A program made the position numbers and the translations under genes. This document shows positions 9,697-17,480 of a stretch of 64,000 bases of DNA, piece after piece. The notes under the pieces were generated by a model. The model saw only the letters and a program-made list of their open reading frames with translations. It had not been told where the DNA came from and did not search any database. This DNA is from Gallionella sp. (GTDB lineage Bacteria; Pseudomonadota; Gammaproteobacteria; Burkholderiales; Gallionellaceae): contig JAQTTV010000005.1 in the NCBI GenBank assembly GCA_028710565.1, positions 1 to 64,000 of the forward strand, written 5' to 3'. Position 1 is the stretch's first letter; every line of letters starts with the position of its first letter.

Positions 9697-9710
9697 AGTA
9701 TAAATATACT
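9697..9710. promoter_or_regulatory. Operator-like inverted repeat in the divergent control region
   Basis: AGTATA-AA-TATACT forms a near-perfect dyad in the 232-bp region between the CI-like repressor (minus) and the replication gene (plus). The same TATACTTT half-site occurs at 8745, ahead of the minus-strand operon. This repetition supports one regulator acting at both places. Confidence 0.55.
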
Positions 9711-9868
9711 TTAGGTGTGAATATGTCAATTATTTCTATATCGACCATTGTTGTCCGGTCTCTTGCGCTCGGTTTATGTCGGGTCGCAGTTCCTCAGCGG
9801 ACGCGTGTGCCAGTAGAGAGCGCTACCGATGGCGAACGATTGACTGGCATTAGCAACGAAAGAAAATC

Positions 9869-10927
9869 ATGAGACAACGCACAATCAGCGATTTTTTCTG
9901 GCGTGATCCAGAAATATCTGACCTAAGCCAGGAAGACAAAGCAACCCTGCTATATTTTTTAACCTCGCCGTCGTCAAATATCATCGGTGCTTACCAGGTA
10001 GTCTGGATGATTGCCGCAGCAGAAATGGGCTGGACGAAGGATCAGTTATTAGTGGTCGTCAAAAGACTCAAAGCCAAAGGGTTAATTGATTTCAACGACA
10101 CAGGTTGGGTTTGGGTTAAGACGTGGTGGAAGCACAACTCCGCCAAGGGCGCATTCTCTCCAAAGCTACTAGAAAATGCCAAAAAACAATGCGCTGCAAT
10201 ACCTTCCGAATGGCGAAATGATTTCGTCGAATCATTGGAATCCGTTGGAATAAATAGGGTATCTATAGGGTATCCATACGCTACCCAATACCCGATAGAT
10301 AGCCTATCCATAGGGCATGAATACCCTACCGATACCCTATCAGACCCCGCAAATTCGGGGGGGAATACCCCACCGATACCTTATTCATACCCTATCGATA
10401 GGGTATCCCATACCGTACCCCATACCCCGCCCCCTAACACTACAATATTCAATATTCAATCTACAACCACCACCACAACTACCGGTGACCCGGAATACGA
10501 TGCGTCACCCCAAGCTCCAAAAACAGTGGTGGTGAATGATTTAATTTTCCCACCTGGAATAACCCCAGAACAATGCAGCGCCATCCAGACGCTGCTCGCC
10601 AGCAGCGGGGTAGCACCTGGTCATTGGCAGTCCATCCTCGATGAAATGCACGGTGCACAACTCGTCGTCCCCATCGGAAACCCTGTGGGGTACGTTCGAG
10701 GCATCGCCAAGCGAGCTTCAGAAGGCTCTTTTGCCCCCGAACGGGGATTGGCGGTAGCGAACCAGCGGGAAATGCGCAGAAACCTGGAGCGGCAAGACGC
10801 TTTGCGGATTAGCGCACAGCACAAAACTCAAGCCGTCGAAATTCAACTTGACCAGTTACCAGACCATCTTCGTAAATCTTTAAGCCGGATTTTAGCCAGC
10901 AAAGCCAAAGAGGCCGCAGGTGCATAA
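9869..10927 (+). CDS. Phage-type replication initiator (lambda O / DnaD-like role)
   Basis: A 352-residue protein. The N-terminal ~110 residues form a winged-helix region (SDLSQEDKATLLYFLTSP, then VVVKRLKAKGLIDF) seen in phage and plasmid replication organisers. The middle (about 125-205) is low complexity, built of Y-P-I/T-D-S/T-L-S units encoded by the iteron array, and is followed by a Thr-rich linker. The C-terminal part (about 220-352) is helical. The gene product is expected to bind repeats within its own gene and recruit the host helicase. It is divergent from the CI-like repressor and overlaps the next gene by 8 bp, so it probably heads the operon. Exact family not identified. Confidence 0.7.
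   Translation: MRQRTISDFFWRDPEISDLSQEDKATLLYFLTSPSSNIIGAYQVVWMIAAAEMGWTKDQLLVVVKRLKAKGLIDFNDTGWVWVKTWWKHNSAKGAFSPKLLENAKKQCAAIPSEWRNDFVESLESVGINRVSIGYPYATQYPIDSLSIGHEYPTDTLSDPANSGGNTPPIPYSYPIDRVSHTVPHTPPPNTTIFNIQSTTTTTTTGDPEYDASPQAPKTVVVNDLIFPPGITPEQCSAIQTLLASSGVAPGHWQSILDEMHGAQLVVPIGNPVGYVRGIAKRASEGSFAPERGLAVANQREMRRNLERQDALRISAQHKTQAVEIQLDQLPDHLRKSLSRILASKAKEAAGA
10254..10406. repeat. Intragenic iteron array, candidate replication origin
   Basis: The 10-mer ATAGGGTATC occurs at 10254-10263 and 10265-10274 (11 bp apart, one helical turn). Its exact complement GATACCCTAT is at 10331-10340. A perfect 20-bp palindrome made of two facing copies lies at 10387-10406. Degenerate copies are at about 10288-10296, 10309-10318, 10321-10328 and 10375-10384. 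An AT-rich stretch (10441-10466, with ATATTCAATATTCAAT) follows at once and could be the unwinding element. This is the layout of lambdoid origins, where iterons lie inside the O gene. Confidence 0.7.
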
Positions 10928-11228
10928 CTCGCTCCAAAAAGACATCGTTACACTCAACCGACGATACCTCTTGCTCGTCAAGCAAATGGCATCCGCAAAG
11001 CATCCGTTGCTTTGCGTCAGTGTTCCAAAGTTTCTCGCCAAAAAAGTGAACGACATGACGCTTGAGGAGATAGATCAACTGGCGGAAGACATGATTGCAC
11101 CGTGCTTTTACATGAATCTGGACGAGACTACTTTCAACCAAATGGAAGCGAAAATTCCCGGCGTGCACCGCAAAGCCTACATGACAAACGTTTTAGTTAC
11201 CCGACTACAAACCGATGAGCAACGATAA
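10920..11228 (+). CDS. FlhD-like transcriptional activator subunit (SetD/AcaD type)
   Basis: A 102-residue protein resembling FlhD over its length: the N-terminal LNRRYLLLVKQMAS matches the FlhD segment INLSYLLLAQRLI, and MTLEEIDQLAEDM matches LTLPQMVKLAETN. FlhD-like subunits pair with an FlhC-like zinc protein to form an activator; on SXT/R391 ICEs and IncA/C plasmids this pair (SetCD, AcaCD) turns on transfer genes. The GTG start at 10920 overlaps the end of the replication gene by 8 bp, and its 3' end overlaps the FlhC-like gene by 14 bp, indicating translational coupling. Identification is by recalled similarity. Confidence 0.75.
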   Translation: MHNSLQKDIVTLNRRYLLLVKQMASAKHPLLCVSVPKFLAKKVNDMTLEEIDQLAEDMIAPCFYMNLDETTFNQMEAKIPGVHRKAYMTNVLVTRLQTDEQR

Positions 11229-11718
11229 CCAATTCATCAAAACCCGAATCCTCGCGGCATCCCTAATCAAAGACGGGATGCGCATTGCCCTTGCGCATTC
11301 AATCACGGGCCTGTCTTGGAGAACGCTCCGCGAGCTATGGGAGGAAATCCATGGGGCAGATGTCCCGCCGCCAGGCCGAATGCCTTGCGACACACTGGCT
11401 TATATCAAAAATGGTCAGTCGTCTCTTTCACTCTCTACGGTGGTCTCCGTCTATTTGTCCGCAGAAAAAGAACATCGAACACCCACGGATGCTTTTTCTC
11501 AAGCATGGGAAATAGCCAAGCTGTTCTCGGTTGACGGTAAAAAAATTGACATCAATGCCGCGTGGTACGCAATCCGGGACGTTAAAGCAGGACTGCTGTC
11601 TTGGAGTAAGTGCAGAAATTGCAAAGCAGAACATATTTTTGATACAGGAACCAAAAAACCCAGCAAATGCCCTTATTGTGGAACGACAGGCAGCAAGATG
11701 CTGGAGGTGGCTCAATGA
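11215..11718 (+). CDS. FlhC-like transcriptional activator subunit (SetC/AcaC type)
   Basis: A 167-residue FlhC-family protein. The LSWRTLRELWEEIHGADVPP segment parallels FlhC LSRGRLIKLYKELRGSPPP, and four cysteines (133, 136, 152, 155) form two CxxC pairs matching the FlhC zinc site. With the preceding gene it would form a heteromeric activator of the tra operon and possibly of int/xis. It overlaps the FlhD-like gene at the start and the transglycosylase gene by 4 bp at the end, so activator and first transfer gene are coupled. Confidence 0.82.
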   Translation: MSNDNQFIKTRILAASLIKDGMRIALAHSITGLSWRTLRELWEEIHGADVPPPGRMPCDTLAYIKNGQSSLSLSTVVSVYLSAEKEHRTPTDAFSQAWEIAKLFSVDGKKIDINAAWYAIRDVKAGLLSWSKCRNCKAEHIFDTGTKKPSKCPYCGTTGSKMLEVAQ

Positions 11719-12818
11719 CGTTTCGCACTCGCACCATTGTCTTCACCAGCGCAATGCTGCTCTCACAACTCGCGCAACTTGCCAGTGCTGCCGACCTTGG
11801 ATGTTTTGCGCAAGCATCATCGCGCTATAGCATTCCAGAGGAGCTCCTTCGAGCAATTTCCAGAGTTGAATCTGGCGGCAACCCTGTGGCCATAAACAAA
11901 AACAAAAATGGCACTTTCGATATTGGTCACATGCAAATTAACTCCGCATGGCTGCCAACCCTCGCTAAATACGGGATCACCAGAGACCGCTTAACAGACT
12001 CGTGCGTCAACACTCATGTTGGAGCCTGGATATTGGCTGGCAATTTTCACCGCATGGGGTACGGGTGGAAAGCGGTTGGCGCGTACAACGCAAAATCGCC
12101 GGTCAAAGCCGCCGCCTACGCCAGACAAGTAGCGGACATTCTTCGTTATGAAACAAACAAGGAAATCAAATTGACTAAGCACCGCGCCGTCATCGCGATC
12201 TTATTGACATCGTGCGCGATGTTATCGGGCTGCGGGAATCTATTTAAGAGCAGCCTGAATGGCATTGCGGCGATCAGCCAGCCGAGCATCGGCTACCTTG
12301 ACGGAAAATACAGAATTTGCCGTGAAAACTGTCCCAAACGCACACCCAAGGAATTGGATGATTCGGATTCCTTGCCAAACTCAACCTTATTGGTTGCCAA
12401 CAAACAGGCGACCACAAATCCGCCTCAAGCTCCGCAGCAATCAACTGAAACGCCAGCCAATGCAACAGACAAGACTACCGAAACCTTTGAGGTGTATTTC
12501 GATTTTGGTATGAGCAAGCCAAACCGCAACGGGCAAAAAGAACTAGATCGCTTTGTGCTGCTTGCATCCAAACAAAGCATCGGCCTTATTGAATTGACCG
12601 GGCAAACCGATGATATCGGCACTCGAAATTACAACAACAGGCTGGCGTTGAAGCGTGTTCAGTTTGTTACTAGCTGGCTCAAGTCACACGGCATAAATAC
12701 GACGATTTCCGCTTCATCCAAGGGGGATTGCTGTCACCCCGCGCCATACAACAAAGAGGAATTGGTACTCAAAGAAAAGCGGCGAGTGTCAATCAAGGCG
12801 CAGCAAAATCAACAATAA
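11715..12818 (+). CDS. Lytic transglycosylase fused in frame to an OmpA-like lipoprotein
   Basis: A 367-codon frame. Residues 1-27 are a signal peptide; 30-150 are an SLT lysozyme-like domain with the catalytic Glu in SRVESGGNPVAI and GHMQINSAW, the size of F-plasmid Orf169/VirB1, which opens peptidoglycan for the secretion channel. From codon 153 a second, lipoprotein-type signal (LTKHRAVIAILL, lipobox LSGC) appears, then a linker and an OmpA/MotB-type domain (about 255-365: FEVYFDFGMSKPNRNG, GQTDDIGTRNYNNRLALKR) that binds peptidoglycan. A TTG codon at 12171 behind AAGGAA would start the lipoprotein separately. Either a real fusion or two proteins from one frame. The first ATG after the FlhC-like gene (11715) is used. 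Confidence 0.75.
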   Translation: MTFRTRTIVFTSAMLLSQLAQLASAADLGCFAQASSRYSIPEELLRAISRVESGGNPVAINKNKNGTFDIGHMQINSAWLPTLAKYGITRDRLTDSCVNTHVGAWILAGNFHRMGYGWKAVGAYNAKSPVKAAAYARQVADILRYETNKEIKLTKHRAVIAILLTSCAMLSGCGNLFKSSLNGIAAISQPSIGYLDGKYRICRENCPKRTPKELDDSDSLPNSTLLVANKQATTNPPQAPQQSTETPANATDKTTETFEVYFDFGMSKPNRNGQKELDRFVLLASKQSIGLIELTGQTDDIGTRNYNNRLALKRVQFVTSWLKSHGINTTISASSKGDCCHPAPYNKEELVLKEKRRVSIKAQQNQQ

Positions 12819-12923
12819 AGAACGGGGGTGCAATAAGAGCGTGACGATAAATTAAATAAACAAAAACAGCTCTGGCAATTTATAACCAGATGAAAGTTAA
12901 GGTTCACCCAAGGAGAAACTATA

Positions 12924-13133
12924 TTGATTAAATCAAAAAAATTCATCTTTGATCTCGTCGCAGCAGGCGGCTTCATCGCGCTGGGCATGTTTGTGCCGGG
13001 TTCGACTTTGACTGACGCAAACGGATTCGCCGCCAATATCGCCGGTATTTCGACTGGCTTAGGTATTGGTTGGCTCATCAAAACATTTATTGATTACACA
13101 AAGGAAGTAAAAAATGAAAGCAAAAGCAATTGA
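12924..13133 (+). CDS. Small membrane protein ahead of the pilin gene
   Basis: A 69-residue protein with two hydrophobic segments (about 8-25 and 36-54) and a charged tail. It starts with TTG at 12924, preceded by a strong AAGGAGAAA ribosome site. It overlaps the pilin gene by 20 bp and is the first gene after a 105-bp gap, so the structural tra operon may have its own promoter there. Not recognised as a known Tra protein; could be a regulator or processing partner of pilin. Confidence 0.6.
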   Translation: MIKSKKFIFDLVAAGGFIALGMFVPGSTLTDANGFAANIAGISTGLGIGWLIKTFIDYTKEVKNESKSN

Positions 13134-13407
13134 TCTGCGCATCCTCGCCTTGCTGGGTGCGATGTTTCTACCCACTTTCGCTGTAGCCGGTACGACAGGA
13201 ACGGAATTCTTGACCTTGTACACATGGATCAACGGTGTGGCGACTGGCTATGCTGGCCGCGCAATCGCCATTGCAGCCGTGGTGATTGGTGCCTTGCTGT
13301 CTGTCGCAAAAGGCAATCCAATCCCTATTCTCGTGGGTGTCGGTTTTGCGATTTTCTTGCAATACACGCCGACGATTGTTAACGGAATTATGACCGCTAC
13401 GATCTAG
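13114..13407 (+). CDS. traA: TraA-like conjugative pilin
   Basis: A 97-residue pilin precursor. The long leader (1-25) ends in FAVAG, and the mature ~70 residues hold two hydrophobic helices (IAIAAVVIGALLSVA and IPILVGVGFAIFLQ) separated by a short KGNP loop, the standard F-type/VirB2 pilin layout. It forms the conjugative pilus. The next gene is traL, as in F and SXT clusters. A hairpin follows the stop codon. Confidence 0.8.
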   Translation: MKAKAIDLRILALLGAMFLPTFAVAGTTGTEFLTLYTWINGVATGYAGRAIAIAAVVIGALLSVAKGNPIPILVGVGFAIFLQYTPTIVNGIMTATI

Positions 13408-13420
13408 TGATGTTTGATTT

Positions 13421-13450
13421 CTGTTGCCCGTGTTTTATTGCGGGCAACAG
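13421..13450 (+). promoter_or_regulatory. Perfect 10-bp hairpin between pilin and traL
   Basis: CTGTTGCCCG (13421-13430) pairs perfectly with CGGGCAACAG (13441-13450) around a 10-nt loop. No T-run follows, so it is not a simple terminator. Its place just after the pilin stop suits an mRNA-stabilising or attenuating element that lets pilin be made in excess. Role inferred. Confidence 0.6.
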
Positions 13451-13470
13451 CCCACGAAAGGAAGTAATCA

Positions 13471-13758
13471 GTGAAAGCAGGATACATACCTCGCACACTC
13501 GATCAGCAGGAGAAATTCCTGCTGTGGGACATTGACCAATTCATTATTGCCATCCTGATTATGGGTACAGGGGTGTCGCTTGGCATGATGATTGGCGGCA
13601 TTGTGGCGGGCAGCGTATCCGCATGGCAGTACGGAAAATTCAAAGCCGGTAAGCACCAAAAGTTTGCGGTTCATGCGATGTACTGGTGGTTACCCAGCAG
13701 TCTGTTTGTTAAAACGCGCACAACTCCATCATCAGACCAGCGATATTTTTTAGGCTAA
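13471..13758 (+). CDS. traL: TraL, pilus assembly (VirB3-like)
   Basis: A 95-residue inner-membrane protein starting with GTG behind GGAAG. The N-terminal YIPRTLDQQEKFLLWDIDQF motif and the double hydrophobic segment (25-50) are typical of F-type TraL. TraL works with TraE and the TraC ATPase at the base of the channel. It lies in the standard traA-L-E-K-B order. Confidence 0.88.
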   Translation: MKAGYIPRTLDQQEKFLLWDIDQFIIAILIMGTGVSLGMMIGGIVAGSVSAWQYGKFKAGKHQKFAVHAMYWWLPSSLFVKTRTTPSSDQRYFLG

Positions 13759-13761
13759 ACA

Positions 13762-14352
13762 GTGACACCAGAAAAATTTATTACAACAAGCAGCAACAAA
13801 GCCAGAGAGATTACTTTTCTTCGATTAGTAGTTGGCGCGCTTATTGTCATTATTGTGATTGAAGGCGCGACGCTATTCAGAACATTGGGCATGGAACGAA
13901 CCGTACTCGTGCCGCCGACGATTGAGAAGAGCTTTTGGGTATCGGGCGAGGGCGTATCAAAAAGCTACCTTGAGCAGATGGCGTACTGGTACGCCGGACT
14001 CGCATTGAACGTTACTCAGACCACAGGCAATTACCAAAAAGACCTTTTCTTGCGTTATTCAACGCCGGCAGGCGCGGGACAACTAGCGGCAGAAATGACA
14101 GCCAGACTGGATTTTCTTGCCAAAAATAACGCTGCCACCCTATTTACAGCGCAGACATTAAACACCGACGAAAAACTAATGAAGGTTGCGATCACCGGCG
14201 ACTTGGACACCTTCGTAGGAGACAAGCGCATCTCGACCAGGCGCACTATTTATGTGATTGGTTTCAGGTACATAAACGGGAGACTTTTTGTTAATGAGTT
14301 CAAGGAAACAAATGAAAAAGATATTTTTGGTGTCAGCACTCCTGGCAAGTAG
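13762..14352 (+). CDS. traE: TraE, pilus assembly (VirB5/VirB8-like role)
   Basis: A 196-residue protein with one N-terminal membrane helix (about 21-43, LRLVVGALIVIIVIEGATLF) and a periplasmic domain, the TraE family layout and length. GTG start three bases after traL. It overlaps the start of traK by 41 bp. TraE is an inner-membrane channel component. Confidence 0.88.
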   Translation: MTPEKFITTSSNKAREITFLRLVVGALIVIIVIEGATLFRTLGMERTVLVPPTIEKSFWVSGEGVSKSYLEQMAYWYAGLALNVTQTTGNYQKDLFLRYSTPAGAGQLAAEMTARLDFLAKNNAATLFTAQTLNTDEKLMKVAITGDLDTFVGDKRISTRRTIYVIGFRYINGRLFVNEFKETNEKDIFGVSTPGK

Positions 14353-14983
14353 CTTTCAGTGCCTGGCCGCTCAGATTTTGTATCAAGGCTCACCCACAGA
14401 GTCAACAACGGCCACCGTGTCGCGCAACGAACCTAATCTAATCACGGTGGACGGTCGCAAAATCAAGCGTATCTATGGTGCGGAAGGCTTGTTTACGGTC
14501 ACACCAGAACCAGAAACGGGCGCGGCTTGGCTAAAACCAACCGCCGACAAGCCAATGATGAGCGTCTTCATTACCGATGAAGAAGGCCAGCATTACAAGC
14601 TGCTGCTAAAGGTGGAAGATATTCCTGCGGAAACAATTATCGTGAAAGGCGGAAACAAGCAACCCGGCCTCGTAATAAGCAAAAGAAACGAGCCGCGCAA
14701 TGATGACATCTTGAACACGGTCATCGCGCTTTTCAATGGCGATGGCGATACAAAAAACGAAACCATCTCGCTATGGAAAGGCACCCGCTTCGAGTTAATA
14801 AGAACGCTCGATTTAAGGGGGATTCGTGGTGAGTCCTACCTGCTCACCAACACATCCAACAAGCCCATTATTATGGACGAACGGGAGTTCTACCGCGCCG
14901 GTGTGCAGGCCGTGTCGATAGAAAATCCGACACTCGAAGCCGGGCAGACCACACAAGTCTTTATTGTTAGCGAGGCTGAATAA
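14312..14983 (+). CDS. traK: TraK, secretin-like outer-membrane channel protein (VirB9-like)
   Basis: A 223-residue exported protein: signal peptide MKKIFLVSALLASSFQCLAA, then a beta-rich domain with the TraK pattern EPNLITVDGRKIKRIYGAEG. The ATG at 14312 is chosen because AAGGAAAC precedes it and the signal peptide begins there, though the frame is open 24 bases further upstream. With TraB and TraV it forms the core complex spanning the envelope. Its stop overlaps the traB start. Confidence 0.9.
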   Translation: MKKIFLVSALLASSFQCLAAQILYQGSPTESTTATVSRNEPNLITVDGRKIKRIYGAEGLFTVTPEPETGAAWLKPTADKPMMSVFITDEEGQHYKLLLKVEDIPAETIIVKGGNKQPGLVISKRNEPRNDDILNTVIALFNGDGDTKNETISLWKGTRFELIRTLDLRGIRGESYLLTNTSNKPIIMDEREFYRAGVQAVSIENPTLEAGQTTQVFIVSEAE

Positions 14984-16209
14984 TGGCCTCCCTATCAGAA
15001 AAATTTGCCGACATGACTCCCAAAACTCGCCAATACATCATGCTGGGAGGTGCAGGTGCGGGGTTAATGGCCTTGGTTCTCGGCAGCGTATCTCTTATGG
15101 ATAGTCAGCCTTCGGTCACGCCCGCTCCGACCACATCAGCCGAACAGCAAGCCACCAACATCTCAACGCCTGGGGCCGCCGCAGACCCAAAGGAGGTGTG
15201 GATGACGCAATCTGCCGCACAAATGAAACAGATGGATGATGTCGTCAAAGAGCTGAAGCAGCAAATGGCAGCAATGGAAGCAAAATCAGGAGTAATGCAG
15301 ACCGGACAACCCGAGTCATTGTTGCCACCACTGCCGCCTATCCCGCCGCCGGTAGCACCAATAACACAGCTACCTTTAGCGACTGGCGAGCCACCCAGAG
15401 TTTTGTCAGAACCCGCTCAGCCTAAAGAGCCGGGTATCGCGTCGTTTGAGGTGAGCCAGACCGCCAAACCCACCACACCCGCACAGCAAGACACAAATGC
15501 CGGTTATGTACCAGCCGGATCGTTTGTGCGTGTTGCACTCTTGGGAGGCCTCGACGCACCAACAGGTGGGCAGGCGCAAACCAACCCCCATCCAATCCTG
15601 ATGCGCGCTCAGGACAATGCATTTTTGCCAAACCGCTACCGATTTGAAATCAAGGAATGCTTCATTCTGGCATCGAGTTACGGAGACATCAGTTCGGAAA
15701 GAGCGTTTGGCCGACTCGAAAATTTGTCGTGCGTTCGCCGCGATGGTAGGGCCGTGGATATTCCGGTTAAGGGATATGTCGTGGGCGAAGATGGAAAAGC
15801 CGGGATGCGGGGGCGGCTTATCAGCAAGCAAGGGCAGGTGCTCGCCAACGCATTGTTGGCGGGCATAGGCTCAGGGATTGGTCAGGCCTTTCAGAATAGC
15901 TCATCTACGCAATCAATCAGCCCGCTTGGAACAACCTCAACGGTCAACCAGGGGCAGCAATTACAAAACGGCATCAGCTCTGGCGTAGGCAAAGCCTTGG
16001 ACAGACTGAGCAAGTATTACATCGACCTCGCAGAAAAATTGTTCCCTGTAATTGAAATTGATGCAGGGCGAACGGTTGAGGTGGTCTTCACCAAAGGCTT
16101 CTCAATGGACGATTTAAGCCAGGACCCGTCAATCGGGACGTATAGCGACATTTGGCAGCGCGGACGAAAAGTGATGGGTAAGGCACTTGATCCTTCCGAA
16201 CCTCAATAA
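14983..16209 (+). CDS. traB: TraB, core-complex scaffold (VirB10-like)
   Basis: A 408-residue protein with an N-terminal membrane helix (about 16-34), a coiled coil (about 70-100), a Pro-rich linker (about 110-170) and the VirB10/TraB beta-barrel domain (VPAGSFVRVALLGGLDAPT, then ILASSYGDISSERAFGRL and AGRTVEVVFTKG). It links inner and outer membranes and passes energy to the channel. It starts on the last base of the traK stop codon. Confidence 0.93.
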   Translation: MASLSEKFADMTPKTRQYIMLGGAGAGLMALVLGSVSLMDSQPSVTPAPTTSAEQQATNISTPGAAADPKEVWMTQSAAQMKQMDDVVKELKQQMAAMEAKSGVMQTGQPESLLPPLPPIPPPVAPITQLPLATGEPPRVLSEPAQPKEPGIASFEVSQTAKPTTPAQQDTNAGYVPAGSFVRVALLGGLDAPTGGQAQTNPHPILMRAQDNAFLPNRYRFEIKECFILASSYGDISSERAFGRLENLSCVRRDGRAVDIPVKGYVVGEDGKAGMRGRLISKQGQVLANALLAGIGSGIGQAFQNSSSTQSISPLGTTSTVNQGQQLQNGISSGVGKALDRLSKYYIDLAEKLFPVIEIDAGRTVEVVFTKGFSMDDLSQDPSIGTYSDIWQRGRKVMGKALDPSEPQ

Positions 16210-16223
16210 AAAGGAGACTATCC

Positions 16224-16958
16224 ATGAAATACAAAGCCAGGCTACTTGCCATGTTGTTATTGATTTGCGTGACCGCAGCCCACGCTGGCAACGGGAGGGA
16301 TAGCAGCGCAGAAAAGGACGTTGCAAATACGTTGCGCGATCTCTACCCGTCAACGCAGATCAGCGATGTGCGCAAAACCGGTATTGAAGGGATTTACGAA
16401 GTGGCTATGGGCAAAAATATTGGCTACACAAATAGCGAGGGGCGTTACTTTCTGTTTGGTCATATTTTTGACATGAAGACCCAGCAAGACTTAACAGCCC
16501 AACGTCTTGACGAGCTAAACGTAGTGAATTTTTCGGAGTTGCCTCTTAAGGATGCCATTAAGACTGTGCGCGGCAAGGGCGAGCGGGTACTGGTGATTTT
16601 TTCCGACCCGGACTGCCCTTATTGCAAGAAGCTGGAGCAAGAGCTACTTAAACTGAACAATGTGACGATCTACACCTTCCTGATGCCCTTGGATGGGCTG
16701 CATCCAGAGGCATCCAAAAAAGCAAAGGGGATATGGTGTTCAACCGACAAGTCAGCCGCGTGGCGCGACTACATGCTGCACGACAAAGCACCTGTGACAG
16801 ACAAGCACTGCGATAGCCCGATTGATCGCAATGTTCAGCTCGGCCAAAAGTTCAACATCAATGGCACGCCCACACTGATCGCCGCTGACGGTCGCGTATT
16901 GCCAGGGATGGCGGCAGCAGAGCAAATCGAGAAATGGCTAAACAAGGAGCAAAAATAA
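16224..16958 (+). CDS. dsbC: DsbC-family disulfide isomerase of the transfer cluster
   Basis: A 244-residue periplasmic protein: signal peptide (1-21), dimerisation domain (about 25-95) and thioredoxin domain with the active site CPYC at residues 131-134 and cis-Pro loop GTPTLI. DsbC homologues are common in F-type, SXT and IncA/C clusters, where they fold cysteine-rich Tra proteins. Here it lies between traB and traV. Strong AAAGGAG ribosome site. Its TAA overlaps the traV start. Confidence 0.93.
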   Translation: MKYKARLLAMLLLICVTAAHAGNGRDSSAEKDVANTLRDLYPSTQISDVRKTGIEGIYEVAMGKNIGYTNSEGRYFLFGHIFDMKTQQDLTAQRLDELNVVNFSELPLKDAIKTVRGKGERVLVIFSDPDCPYCKKLEQELLKLNNVTIYTFLMPLDGLHPEASKKAKGIWCSTDKSAAWRDYMLHDKAPVTDKHCDSPIDRNVQLGQKFNINGTPTLIAADGRVLPGMAAAEQIEKWLNKEQK

Positions 16959-17479
16959 TGCGTGTTGGGATTTTAGCAATGGTGGCTTGCTTGAGCATCA
17001 CCGGATGCAGCATGGTAGGACTTGATGCCCAAAAGTCGTTCACCTGCAAAGCACCACCGGGCATCAACTGTTCATCACTATCGGGGGTCTATGCCAATGC
17101 TGTTGCCGACAATCTGCCCGGTTCGGCAGCAAAACCAACCTCCACGTACAGCAAGGAAAATCAAGCCAAGGTAGCCGAGAGGGTCGTTGGTGACGCTCCT
17201 CAAACGGGTACGCCCGTATTGAGTGCGCCAAGCGTATTGCGCGTGTGGGTTGCGCCGTGGGAAGACGGCAGGAAAGTGTTGCACGATCAGGCATTCCTGT
17301 ATGCCGTTGCCGATTCGGGGCATTGGCAAGTGGCTCATAGCACCCAAAAAATTGCCAACCAATATCGTGTCATGGCACCGACTGCAAAGCCACAATCCGC
17401 ATCATCGCAACCGGCGGTACCGCAATCAATGTTGCCACAAAGCCAGTTTGGGCAAGAGCAATCACAAGGGTCAAATTAG
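16958..17479 (+). CDS. traV: TraV, outer-membrane lipoprotein of the channel (VirB7-like)
   Basis: A 173-residue lipoprotein: signal with lipobox SITGC (cysteine about residue 17), then a TraV-type segment with paired cysteines (FTCKAPPGINCSSLSGVY) and the later LRVWVAPWEDGRKVLHDQAF motif. The C-terminal tail is rich in Gln, Pro and Ser. The ATG at 16958 overlaps the dsbC stop. TraV anchors TraK and TraB at the outer membrane. Confidence 0.88.
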   Translation: MRVGILAMVACLSITGCSMVGLDAQKSFTCKAPPGINCSSLSGVYANAVADNLPGSAAKPTSTYSKENQAKVAERVVGDAPQTGTPVLSAPSVLRVWVAPWEDGRKVLHDQAFLYAVADSGHWQVAHSTQKIANQYRVMAPTAKPQSASSQPAVPQSMLPQSQFGQEQSQGSN

Positions 17480-17480
17480 C

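Noticed and set aside
17223-17480. 86-codon N-terminal extension of TraC
   Set aside because: It lies within traV in another frame and lacks TraC features; the ATG at 17481 follows the traV stop properly.
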